DNA of 15,215 nucleotides. It comes from DATFLK01 sp035267815 (lineage in GTDB: Bacteria > Pseudomonadota > Zetaproteobacteria > Mariprofundales > Mariprofundaceae). A model generated the notes under the pieces. The model had not been told where the DNA came from, made no database searches, and saw only the letters and a list, made by a program, of their open reading frames with translations. The position numbers and the translations under genes were made by a program. This document shows positions 1 to 6,750 of this stretch, in pieces. Each line of letters begins with the position of its first letter. Position 1 is the first letter of the stretch. The stretch spans positions 1 to 15,215 of the forward strand of contig DATFLK010000088.1 in NCBI GenBank assembly GCA_035267815.1, written 5' to 3'.

Positions 1-846
1 GAGATCCAGACCAATCAGGATTTCGAAAACAATCCGCAGATGCAGCCATGGCGCGAAGCGGCGCTAAAACGGGGATACCGATCCAGCATCGCCCTGCCCC
101 TCGAAAACAGCGGTGACGTATTCGGTGCGCTGACGATCTACAGCGGCGAACCCGATGCCTTCAACGAAGACGAGATCAAGCTGCTCGCCGAACTGGCCAA
201 TGATGTCGCCTACGGCATCATCGCGCTACGCACCCGCGAGGAGCGGGCATCCTATATGGGGCGGCTGCAAACCAACATGGAGGCCACCATCCGGGCAATC
301 GGTTACACCGTCGAGATGCGCGATCCCTATACGGCGGGGCATCAGACCCGCGTCGCCGAGCTGGCGACCGCCATCGGCCGGGAGATGGGATTCGGCGACG
401 AACGCATCCACGGCCTGCGGCTGGCGGCCTCCATCCACGATATCGGCAAGATCCAGATTCCCGCCGAGATCCTGAGCAAGCCATCAAGGCTCTCCGAGAT
501 CGAATTCACGCTAATGAAAACGCACCCTCAAACGGGCTACGACATTCTCAAAGGTATTGAATTCCCCTGGCCGATCGCCGACATGGTGCTGCAACACCAC
601 GAACGTCTCGACGGCACAGGCTACCCGCAGGGACTGAAGGGCAACGAAATCCTGTGCGAGGCCAAAATCCTCGCCGTGGCGGATGTGGTCGAGGCGATGT
701 CCTCTCACCGTCCTTACCGACCCGGGCTCGGCATTGAGGCGGCCCTCGACGAGATCCGACAGGGGCGGGGCCTACGTTACGATGCGGATGCCGTCGACAT
801 CTGCACCGGGCTCTTCAAGAAGAAACGGTTTACATTCGAATCGTAG
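1..846 (+). CDS. GAF/HD-GYP domain cyclic-di-GMP phosphodiesterase (5' partial)
   Basis: The frame is open from the first base, so the true start lies upstream; 281 residues are visible. Roughly residues 20-80 look like the end of a GAF sensor domain (a hydrophobic IALPL strand, then GALTIY and an AELANDVAYGI helix). A linker helix leads into an HD-GYP domain: a conserved His in TAGHQTRV, the metal-binding HD pair at H146-D147 in SIHDIGK, and the signature HHERLDGTGYP at 199-209. Enzymes with intact HD and GYP motifs hydrolyse cyclic di-GMP to pGpG/GMP in the cytoplasm and so affect motility and biofilm. All visible catalytic residues are present, so activity is expected (inference). The gene ends in TAG only 10 nt from the convergent prmA stop. 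What the GAF domain senses, and whether other sensor domains lie upstream, cannot be seen. Confidence 0.93.
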   Translation, partial: EIQTNQDFENNPQMQPWREAALKRGYRSSIALPLENSGDVFGALTIYSGEPDAFNEDEIKLLAELANDVAYGIIALRTREERASYMGRLQTNMEATIRAIGYTVEMRDPYTAGHQTRVAELATAIGREMGFGDERIHGLRLAASIHDIGKIQIPAEILSKPSRLSEIEFTLMKTHPQTGYDILKGIEFPWPIADMVLQHHERLDGTGYPQGLKGNEILCEAKILAVADVVEAMSSHRPYRPGLGIEAALDEIRQGRGLRYDADAVDICTGLFKKKRFTFES

Positions 847-856
847 GGTCGGCGGC

Positions 857-1717
857 CTACGGCCGTATCAGTTCGATCGCCGCCCACTCCGCCATCGCCT
901 CGGTCCGCAACGCCTTCAAACCCTGCGCCTCGTAGGCACGGCTGACCGCCTCGGCCTGTGTCTGCAACAGGCCGGAGAGCACCAGACGACGGCCGGTGCA
1001 GGCGGCCAGTCCCGGCACCATATCGATCAGCGGTCCGGCCAGGATATTGGCCACCACCAGATCGAAGGAAGCGTCCGGCGGCGTATCGCCCCACTCGCAA
1101 CGGATAGCCACGCCGTTGGCGGCCGCATTGGTCCGGCATGCCTCGACCGCCACGGCATCGTTGTCCACCGCCAGCACATCACGCACACCCAGTGCGGCCG
1201 CGGCAATCGACAGCAGACCGGAGCCGGCACCCATATCGAGCATGGTCGCCGGCATCGCCTCGTCGCAGATGCGTTCGATCGCCTCGAGACAGAGACGGGT
1301 GGTGGCGTGCTGCCCGGTCCCGAAGGCCATGCCAGGATCGAGCACGATATCCAGACGATCGTCCGACGGCGGCTCGCAAAAGGAGGGGCGGACCCACAAC
1401 CGTCGGCCGACCGGCATGGCACGCCAGTCCCGCTGCCAAGCGGTCGCCCAGTCATCGCCCAGCACCTGCAGATGAATCGCATCGGGGGCCACGCCGGCCA
1501 GTAGCGCAGCCGCCGTGACTGCCGCCCGCATTTGTTGCGGCGCCTCGCCACAGGCAAACCAGGCGATGCGTAACGACATACCGCTGTCTGCATCGGTCTC
1601 GAATGCCGTGCCAACCGCATCGAGACTTTCGCACAACGTGTCGAAGCCGGCCTCGTCGATCATTTCAGCCGCCAGCCGCAACTCCAGCCACTCAGCCGTT
1701 CCTATTGCCTCTTGCAT
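857..1717 (-). CDS. prmA: Ribosomal protein L11 methyltransferase PrmA
   Basis: A 286-residue SAM-dependent methyltransferase that trimethylates ribosomal protein L11. An N-terminal substrate-recognition region is followed by a Rossmann methyltransferase fold. Family marks are the linker DPGMAFGTGQHATTRLCLE, the SAM-binding MLDMGAGSGLLSIAAA, the acidic strand-2 end AVDNDAVAVEA and the catalytic-loop VVANILAGPL. Length is close to the roughly 293 residues of E. coli PrmA. The frame stays open upstream to 1936, but the ATG at 1717-1715 is preferred: it has a GGAAGGG-type ribosome binding site 6 nt upstream, and the family N-terminus (W-LELRL) begins just after it. The gene is convergent with the HD-GYP gene and divergent from the oxidoreductase/pyr unit. 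The family assignment is secure. Confidence 0.95.
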   Translation of the reverse strand: MQEAIGTAEWLELRLAAEMIDEAGFDTLCESLDAVGTAFETDADSGMSLRIAWFACGEAPQQMRAAVTAAALLAGVAPDAIHLQVLGDDWATAWQRDWRAMPVGRRLWVRPSFCEPPSDDRLDIVLDPGMAFGTGQHATTRLCLEAIERICDEAMPATMLDMGAGSGLLSIAAAALGVRDVLAVDNDAVAVEACRTNAAANGVAIRCEWGDTPPDASFDLVVANILAGPLIDMVPGLAACTGRRLVLSGLLQTQAEAVSRAYEAQGLKALRTEAMAEWAAIELIRP

Positions 1718-1756
1718 ATTGTCCCTTCCTTCGTTGCAATGCGCTACCGTGGGACG

Positions 1757-1799
1757 GACGGCGCCGTCTTTGACCGGCTCGCCCCCTGCGGATATCCGC
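1757..1799. repeat. Two perfect 12-bp palindromes in the divergent prmA/oxidoreductase gap
   Basis: GACGGCGCCGTC (1757-1768) and GCGGATATCCGC (1788-1799) are each perfect dyads, with centres 31 bp (about three helical turns) apart. They lie in the 200-bp gap between divergent genes. The two half-sites differ in sequence, so they are not copies of one operator. They could be transcription-factor sites or chance palindromes in GC-rich DNA. Only the symmetry is observed; a function is inference. Confidence 0.35.
1770..1798 (+). promoter_or_regulatory. Weak candidate sigma70 promoter for the oxidoreductase-ruvX-pyr unit
   Basis: TTGACC (1770-1775, 5 of 6 to the -35 consensus) is separated by 17 nt from TATCCG (1793-1798, 3 of 6 to the -10). 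It lies in the divergent gap and overlaps the second palindrome at 1788-1799, so a factor bound there could block it. No terminator-antiterminator pair or U-tract hairpin is visible in the leader, so Bacillus-type PyrR attenuation is not suggested. The -10 is poor, so this is only a candidate. Confidence 0.25.
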
Positions 1800-1917
1800 C
1801 GGCACACCGATCCATCGTCCGGACCCATCCGGCTAGGAAACGCCCGGATCCGACCATGACACAGAGGCATCCGCATACGGCCGGATGACGACGCCGGCCA
1901 GACGAGAGGTAGAACGT

Positions 1918-2637
1918 TTGCAGCACTCTTCACCATACCACATGCGAGTCAAAGAGAATTTCCGGCTGAGTGACCCGGAGTGCTCGGATGTGGTGGTCAA
2001 GCTCGACCTGGCACCCACCCATGGCGAAAAACTGCGCCCCTTTATCGCCGGCCAGATCGTTCGCCTCGGCCTGCCCGGCATCAAGGATCCGGCCCCGGGC
2101 TATTTCGCCATCGCATCCGAACCGGAGAACCGCGACTGTTACGAATTCGTCATCAAGGAGCGTCCCGGTATCGCCTATATGCTGGCCAGCCAGGACGTCG
2201 GTGCCATGCTCGAGGTGGACGGCCCGATGGGCAAGGGTTTCGACCTCTCTCCCTACAAGGGAAGCGATGTCTACCTGGTCGGCGTGGGAACGGGAATTGC
2301 ACCGCTGAGAAGCATCTGGCGCCATCTGATCGACTGTCGCGAGGATTTCGGCCGGATTGCCATCTACGCCGGTTTTCTGACCCCCGTACATCGGCTGCTG
2401 ACCGATGAACTGGAGTCGCTCTCGGATCACGATATCGAGGTCAGCGTCTCGGTGACCAATGGCGGCGAAGACTGGGACGGGCCGATCGGTTACGTACAGG
2501 ACACCCTGAAAGCCGACAGGCCGGACGGGACGCATGCCGTCGCCTGTCTGGCCGGAATGAACGCAATGGTGGACGCCTGCACGGAAACGTTGCAGAATCT
2601 CGGTTTTGATGACAGCCGCATCCTGCTCAACTACTGA
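1918..2637 (+). CDS. FAD/NAD(P)-binding oxidoreductase, ferredoxin-NADP reductase superfamily
   Basis: A 239-residue cytoplasmic flavoprotein of the ferredoxin-NAD(P)+ reductase fold. The FAD-binding beta-barrel occupies about residues 8-105; PGYFAIAS (60-67) stands where family members have RxYS. GPMGKGFDL follows, and the NAD(P)-binding domain begins with GVGTGIAPL (122-130). The chain ends with the C-G-x-x-M-like stretch CLAGMNAM and a terminal ILLNY. No C-terminal cysteine cluster is present, so it is not itself an iron-sulfur PyrK. I chose the TTG at 1918 because AGAGGT (1905-1910) lies 7 nt upstream. An in-frame ATG at 1885 would add 11 residues but has no good ribosome binding site, and an ATG at 1942 is also possible. 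It heads the six-gene run into pyrK. The substrate is unknown; a general flavin or electron-carrier reductase role is inference. Confidence 0.85.
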   Translation: MQHSSPYHMRVKENFRLSDPECSDVVVKLDLAPTHGEKLRPFIAGQIVRLGLPGIKDPAPGYFAIASEPENRDCYEFVIKERPGIAYMLASQDVGAMLEVDGPMGKGFDLSPYKGSDVYLVGVGTGIAPLRSIWRHLIDCREDFGRIAIYAGFLTPVHRLLTDELESLSDHDIEVSVSVTNGGEDWDGPIGYVQDTLKADRPDGTHAVACLAGMNAMVDACTETLQNLGFDDSRILLNY

Positions 2638-2665
2638 CCACCCGTCGACAATTCAGCTTCCCCTG

Positions 2666-3082
2666 ATGGCATTCGATATTGGCAACCGCCGTATCGGCAT
2701 CGCCGTCTGCGACCGCCTGGGATTGACAGCCCGCGGCATCGCCTGCCTGCAGCGCCGGGACAAAAACTGGCCGGCTCAGGCCCTGAAGCTGGCCTCGGAG
2801 TATGGCTGCAGAGGGATTGTCGTCGGTCTACCGAAGAACATGGACGGCACGGAAGGGCATCAGGCGACCGACTGCCGCGATCAGGCCCGGATGCTGGCCG
2901 ACCACACCGAACTGCCGATTCATATGTATGACGAACGCCTCTCCACCTGGTCTGCCAAGGAACGACTCCGGGCCCAGGGATTGAGCGAGAAGAAGGTGAG
3001 CGAGCGGGTGGACCAGACTGCCGCCGCCATCATCCTCGAGGATTTCCTCGCCTCGCACGGCACGGAGCCTCACGGTGGCTGA
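2666..3082 (+). CDS. ruvX: RuvX/YqgF-family RNase H-fold nuclease (pre-16S rRNA 5'-end processing)
   Basis: YqgF/RuvX proteins have an RNase H fold and were annotated as putative Holliday junction resolvases; in E. coli YqgF takes part in 16S rRNA 5'-end maturation. Visible marks are AFDIGNRRIGIAV at the N-terminus with the first catalytic Asp, GIVVGLPKNMDGTEG in the middle, YDERLST, and the C-terminal Asp in SERVDQTAAAIILEDFL. From the ATG at 2666 it has 138 residues, but this ATG leaves only three residues before the catalytic Asp and has no ribosome binding site. Recalled E. coli YqgF has eight residues there, so the real start may be the upstream in-frame ATT at 2651 or the ATG at 2606. 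Its last 8 nt overlap pyrR, the same ruvX-pyrR-pyrB order known in Pseudomonas. Confidence 0.9.
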   Translation: MAFDIGNRRIGIAVCDRLGLTARGIACLQRRDKNWPAQALKLASEYGCRGIVVGLPKNMDGTEGHQATDCRDQARMLADHTELPIHMYDERLSTWSAKERLRAQGLSEKKVSERVDQTAAAIILEDFLASHGTEPHGG

Positions 3083-3602
3083 CATCCTTTACGATACCGC
3101 CGCCATCGACACCGCACTGGATACCATGACCGCCACCATCCGGGAGCAGGTCTCGGCAGGCGAACCCATCACCATCATCGGCATCCTGCGCGGCGGCGCC
3201 CGTGTCGCCGATGCACTGCAGCAGCGATTGAACGAAGCGGGATGCACGACCGAACGCGGCGATCTTGATATCAGCTTCTACCGCGACGACCTCGACACCA
3301 TCGGACCGCACCCGGAGGTGCGCTCCAGTCGTCTTCCCTTCGACATCAACGGCCGCCATATCTGGCTGGTGGACGACGTGCTCTACACCGGTCGCACCAT
3401 CCGCGCAGCACTGGGTGAGCTGTTCGACTATGGCCGACCGGCCAGTATCCGGCTCGCCGTGCTGCTTGATCGCGGCGGCCGCGAACTGCCGATCGGCGCC
3501 GAGATCACCGGCCTGAGCTACGAAGCGCCAGCCGGCATTTCTGTCAAGCTGTGTAGCGACAACAGCCACTGGCATATCGAACAACGGCGGGTGCAACGAT
3601 GA
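3075..3602 (+). CDS. pyrR: Bifunctional pyr operon regulator / uracil phosphoribosyltransferase PyrR
   Basis: A 175-residue type I phosphoribosyltransferase. Family marks are the N-terminal IIGILRGGARVADAL, the SFYRDDL segment and the PRPP-binding loop IWLVDDVLYTGRTIRAAL, followed by VLLDRGGRELPI. In Bacillus, PyrR binds pyr mRNA in response to UMP; in Gram-negative relatives its regulatory role is less clear and it may mainly salvage uracil. No obvious RNA attenuator precedes this gene or pyrB. The start is a GTG at 3075 with GGAG 7 nt upstream, overlapping the end of ruvX by 8 nt. Its TGA overlaps the pyrB ATG in an ATGA junction, so translation is probably coupled. Confidence 0.94.
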   Translation: MADILYDTAAIDTALDTMTATIREQVSAGEPITIIGILRGGARVADALQQRLNEAGCTTERGDLDISFYRDDLDTIGPHPEVRSSRLPFDINGRHIWLVDDVLYTGRTIRAALGELFDYGRPASIRLAVLLDRGGRELPIGAEITGLSYEAPAGISVKLCSDNSHWHIEQRRVQR

Positions 3603-4531
3603 AGCCTCTTGACCACCTCCTCGGTATCACCGAAACGGACACCGACCAGATCGACTACCTGCTGAACCTCGGCCAGTCCTTCGTCGAGCTCTCCCGACGC
3701 AGCATCAAGAAGGCTCCGGCACTGCGCGGCAAGACGGTCATCAACCTCTTCTTCGAGAATTCGACACGCACACGCACCAGCTTCGAGATCGCCGGCAAAC
3801 GCCTTTCGGCCGACGTCATCAACATCTCCGCGGCGACCAGCGCCACCAAGAAGGGCGAGAGCCTGCTCGATACCGGTCACACGCTGGCCGCCATGCGGCC
3901 GGATGTCCTGGTGATCCGCCACAACCTGGCCGGCGCCGCCCATTTCCTGGCCGATTTCCTCGATGACTGCGCCGTGATCAATGCCGGCGACGGCGCCCAC
4001 GAACACCCGACCCAGATACTGACCGACCTTCTGACGCTGAGGCAGGCCTGGGGCTCGGTGGAGGGAAAAACGATCACGCTGGTCGGCGACATCGCCCACT
4101 CGCGCGTCGCCCGCTCACATCTGCTGGCCGCGCAGAAACTCGGCTACCACGTCCGACTGGTGGCGCCGAAGACCCTCCTACCCCGCTTCATCGAGCGCTA
4201 CGGCTGCGAGGTCTTTCACGATTTTTACGATGCGATTCCGGGAAGCGACTGCCTCTACATGCTAAGGGTACAGAGCGAGCGGCTGGAGTCCTCCTGCTGC
4301 TTCCCGTCGGTGCGCGAATACCACGAGGCCTACGGACTGAACATGGCGCGCCTGCAGGCGGCGGGCAGCGATGTGCTGGTGCTTCACCCCGGCCCGATGA
4401 ACCGGGGCGTGGAGATCGCCACCGACGTCGCCGACGGGGCCAGGAGCCGCATCCTCGATCAGGTGGAGAACGGCGTGGCCGTACGCATGGCCGTCCTGAC
4501 GGCGCTGTGCAGCGACGGAGGTGAATCATGA
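3599..4531 (+). CDS. pyrB: Aspartate carbamoyltransferase catalytic subunit
   Basis: A 310-residue enzyme that joins carbamoyl phosphate and aspartate to give N-carbamoyl-L-aspartate, the committed step of pyrimidine synthesis. The carbamoyl-phosphate loop STRTRTSFE starts at S55. The mobile-loop Lys region SATKKGESLLDTG, the HPTQ motif in DGAHEHPTQILTD, and the C-terminal aspartate-binding HPGPMNRGVEI are all present. No pyrI regulatory subunit gene is seen nearby. The arrangement pyrR-pyrB-pyrC is that of the class A ATCases of Pseudomonas, which form a complex with a dihydroorotase-like subunit, so a PyrB-PyrC complex is plausible here (inference). It starts at the ATGA overlap with pyrR and ends at an ATGA overlap with pyrC. 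Confidence 0.97.
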   Translation: MKPLDHLLGITETDTDQIDYLLNLGQSFVELSRRSIKKAPALRGKTVINLFFENSTRTRTSFEIAGKRLSADVINISAATSATKKGESLLDTGHTLAAMRPDVLVIRHNLAGAAHFLADFLDDCAVINAGDGAHEHPTQILTDLLTLRQAWGSVEGKTITLVGDIAHSRVARSHLLAAQKLGYHVRLVAPKTLLPRFIERYGCEVFHDFYDAIPGSDCLYMLRVQSERLESSCCFPSVREYHEAYGLNMARLQAAGSDVLVLHPGPMNRGVEIATDVADGARSRILDQVENGVAVRMAVLTALCSDGGES

Positions 4532-5814
4532 GCATACTGCGCATCACGGGCGGTCGGGTGCTGGACCCGGCCAACGGGGTCGATGCGATACAGGACCTCT
4601 GGATCGAGGATGGCCGCATCGCTGCTCTCGGCCAGCATGATGCAACACCCGATAGCACCATTGATGCAACCGGCATGATCGTCTGTCCCGGCTTCGTCGA
4701 CATGCATGTGCACCTGCGCGAACCAGGACAGGAGTGGAAAGAGGACATCGAATCCGGCTCGAAGGCGGCGGTGGCCGGTGGCGTAACCACCATGTGCTGC
4801 ATGCCCAACACGCAGCCGAGGCTCGACCATGCCGGTGTCGTCCGGCAGGTCGTCGAACGTGCCAGAGAGATCGGGCTGTGCAACGTGCTGCCCATCGGCG
4901 CGGTCACCAAGAATCTCGAAGGCAAGGAACTGACCGAGATGCGCGAGCTGGCGCGGGCTGGCGCCGTCGCTTTCTCGGACGACGGCATGCCGATCTCGGA
5001 TGCAGGCATCATGCGCAAGGCACTCGAATATGCCGCCACCTTCGGCCACCTGATCATCCAGCATGCCGAGGAGCTGGCCCTGACCCACGGCGGTGCCGTC
5101 AACGAGGGATGGGTCTCGACCCAGCTCGGCGTGACCGGCATGCCGGTGGCCGGCGAGGACGCCATGGTGGCACGCGACATCATGCTCACCGAACTGACCG
5201 GCGGCCTCTACCACGTGGCGCATATCTCCTCAAAGGGGAGTGTCGAGCTGGTCCGCCGCGCTAGGGCACTCGGCCTGTCGGTCAGCGCCGAGGCCGCACC
5301 GCACCACTTCGGCCTGACCGAAGAGGCGGTACTGGGCTACAACGCGGATGCCAAGATGAACCCGCCGCTGCGCACCGAGGAGGACCGGATGGCCGTCATC
5401 GAGGGATTGCGCGACGGCACCATCGAGGTCATCGCCACCGACCACGCCCCGCACCACGAGGACGACAAGCGCTGCGGCCTCTCCTGCGCCGCCTTTGGCA
5501 TCGTCGGCCTGGAGACGCTGCTACCAGTCTCGCTCGAACTGGTGCAGAACAACATCCTTTCGTTGCCGGATCTGATCGCCAAGGTGACCAGCAATCCGGC
5601 GCGGCTGCTGGGACTCGACGCAGGCACTCTCGGCACCGGCGCCACAGCCGATGTCTGTATCTTCGATCCGAAGGCCGAATGGATACTGGATCGCGCCAGA
5701 CTGCGCTCGAAAAGCAGGAACACGCCGTGGCACGGCTGCAAAATGACCGGCCGTGTCACACATACCATCAGGGAGGGACGCATCGTCTTCTCGCAGGAGC
5801 AGTCCGATGCCTGA
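4528..5814 (+). CDS. pyrC: Class I dihydroorotase, catalytically intact
   Basis: A 428-residue amidohydrolase that cyclises carbamoyl-aspartate to dihydroorotate. All zinc-ligand and catalytic positions of active class I dihydroorotases can be read: H60 and H62 in DMHVHLREPG, D152 in FSDDGMP, H179 in IIQHAEE, H232 in AHISSKG, and D305 in IATDHAPHH. The spacing matches the Bacillus-type enzyme as I recall it, shifted by one residue. This differs from the inactive PyrC' (PyrX) of Pseudomonas, which shares this operon position but has lost metal ligands. The start has a near-complete ribosome binding site, GGAGGTGA (4517-4524), inside pyrB. It probably both catalyses and assembles with PyrB (inference). 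Confidence 0.96.
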   Translation: MSILRITGGRVLDPANGVDAIQDLWIEDGRIAALGQHDATPDSTIDATGMIVCPGFVDMHVHLREPGQEWKEDIESGSKAAVAGGVTTMCCMPNTQPRLDHAGVVRQVVERAREIGLCNVLPIGAVTKNLEGKELTEMRELARAGAVAFSDDGMPISDAGIMRKALEYAATFGHLIIQHAEELALTHGGAVNEGWVSTQLGVTGMPVAGEDAMVARDIMLTELTGGLYHVAHISSKGSVELVRRARALGLSVSAEAAPHHFGLTEEAVLGYNADAKMNPPLRTEEDRMAVIEGLRDGTIEVIATDHAPHHEDDKRCGLSCAAFGIVGLETLLPVSLELVQNNILSLPDLIAKVTSNPARLLGLDAGTLGTGATADVCIFDPKAEWILDRARLRSKSRNTPWHGCKMTGRVTHTIREGRIVFSQEQSDA

Positions 5815-6676
5815 GCCCTGGCGCAATACCATCTTCGAGGAACGGGCGGAGGTAATCGCCAACGTCGAACACCCCGGCGACCAGTTCATCCTGCGCCTGC
5901 ACGCACCCAAAACGGCGACACACGCCGAACCGGGGCAGTTCGTCCACCTCAGGGTTTCGGAGGAGCGGCCGCTGCGACGCCCCATCTCCATCATGCTGAC
6001 ACACCCCGAACAGGGAACCATCGACCTGTTGATCAAGGCCGTCGGCGAGGGCACTCGCCTGCTGCAGGCACGCAAACCCGGCGAGAGTCTGCCGATGCTC
6101 GGGCCGGTCGGTCGCCCCTTCGACCTCTCCGACCCATCGCGCTGCTATCTGCTGATCGGCGGCGGTGTCGGCATCCCGCCGATGATCTTCGCCGCCGACC
6201 GTCTGCGGCAGGACGATGCCTTGCTCTTCGCCGGCTCCGAGGTGCCCTTCCCGTTCAGCCTGAAGCCTTCCGAGTTCCTGCTTCCCGGCATCAGCGGCAA
6301 CACCATCCTCGGCATCGCCTCGCTGGAAGATCGCGGCATTCCCTCAAGGCTCGCCTCCAATGCCGGGCTCTACGGATGCTTCGAGGGGCATGTACCGGAC
6401 CTTGCCGGCGAATATCTCGCCGCGCTCGACGAATCGGAGCGGCAGCGCTGCACGCTGCTCTCCTGCGGCCCGCATCCGATGCTGCATGCGGTGGCCCGGC
6501 TGGGCCGACAATTCGACCTGCCGACCTTCCTTAGCCTGGAGGAGCGCATGGCCTGCGCCGTGGGCGGCTGTGCCGGCTGCGTGGTCATGACCCGGGAGGA
6601 CGAACGGGAGCAGTACCGCCGCGTCTGTGTGGACGGCCCTGTCTTCGGCGCCGAGACCCTGCCCGAGTTCGCTTAA
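5807..6676 (+). CDS. pyrK: PyrK-like dihydroorotate dehydrogenase electron-transfer subunit (FAD, [2Fe-2S])
   Basis: A 289-residue flavoprotein of the PyrK family, which in class 1B dihydroorotate dehydrogenases passes electrons from the PyrDB FMN to NAD+. The FAD-binding motif LRRPISIM lies at about 56-63. The NAD-domain loop GGGVGIPPM starts at 118 and CGPHPML at 220. The C-terminal [2Fe-2S] site has all four cysteines, C250-x4-C255-x2-C258-x15-C274, within SLEERMACAVGGCAGC and RVCVDGP. The ATG at 5807 is chosen over an in-frame upstream start because AGGAG (5795-5799) is correctly placed; it overlaps pyrC by 8 nt. No pyrD follows: the next gene is hemC. Its partner is therefore elsewhere or is not a classic PyrDB. 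The family call is firm; the physiological partner is unknown. Confidence 0.9.
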   Translation: MPEPWRNTIFEERAEVIANVEHPGDQFILRLHAPKTATHAEPGQFVHLRVSEERPLRRPISIMLTHPEQGTIDLLIKAVGEGTRLLQARKPGESLPMLGPVGRPFDLSDPSRCYLLIGGGVGIPPMIFAADRLRQDDALLFAGSEVPFPFSLKPSEFLLPGISGNTILGIASLEDRGIPSRLASNAGLYGCFEGHVPDLAGEYLAALDESERQRCTLLSCGPHPMLHAVARLGRQFDLPTFLSLEERMACAVGGCAGCVVMTREDEREQYRRVCVDGPVFGAETLPEFA

Positions 6677-6688
6677 GCGCAAGCTTCC

Positions 6689-6717
6689 CTGACGGGTGAT
6701 CGGATTTCTGTTAATCT
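6689..6717 (+). promoter_or_regulatory. Weak candidate promoter upstream of hemC
   Basis: CTGACG (6689-6694, 4 of 6) and TAATCT (6712-6717, 3 of 6) are 17 nt apart in the 74-nt gap between pyrK and hemC. No terminator closes pyrK, so hemC could also be read from the pyr unit. Only a marginal match. Confidence 0.25.
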
Positions 6718-6750
6718 GCGCCACTTATCAACAAGCCATAGGAGTTCACA

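Noticed and set aside
853..865. Small hairpin CGGCC-TAC-GGCCG between the HD-GYP gene and prmA
   Set aside because: Only a 5-bp stem without a T-tract; too weak to call a terminator.
1718..1936. N-terminal extension of prmA in the same open frame
   Set aside because: The added 73 residues have no family counterpart, and the ATG at 1717 has a good ribosome binding site and the expected N-terminus.
4188..5189. Open frame of 333 codons on the minus strand, across pyrB and pyrC
   Set aside because: Low-complexity Ser/Pro/Arg composition, and it crosses two well-supported genes that are joined by an ATGA overlap.
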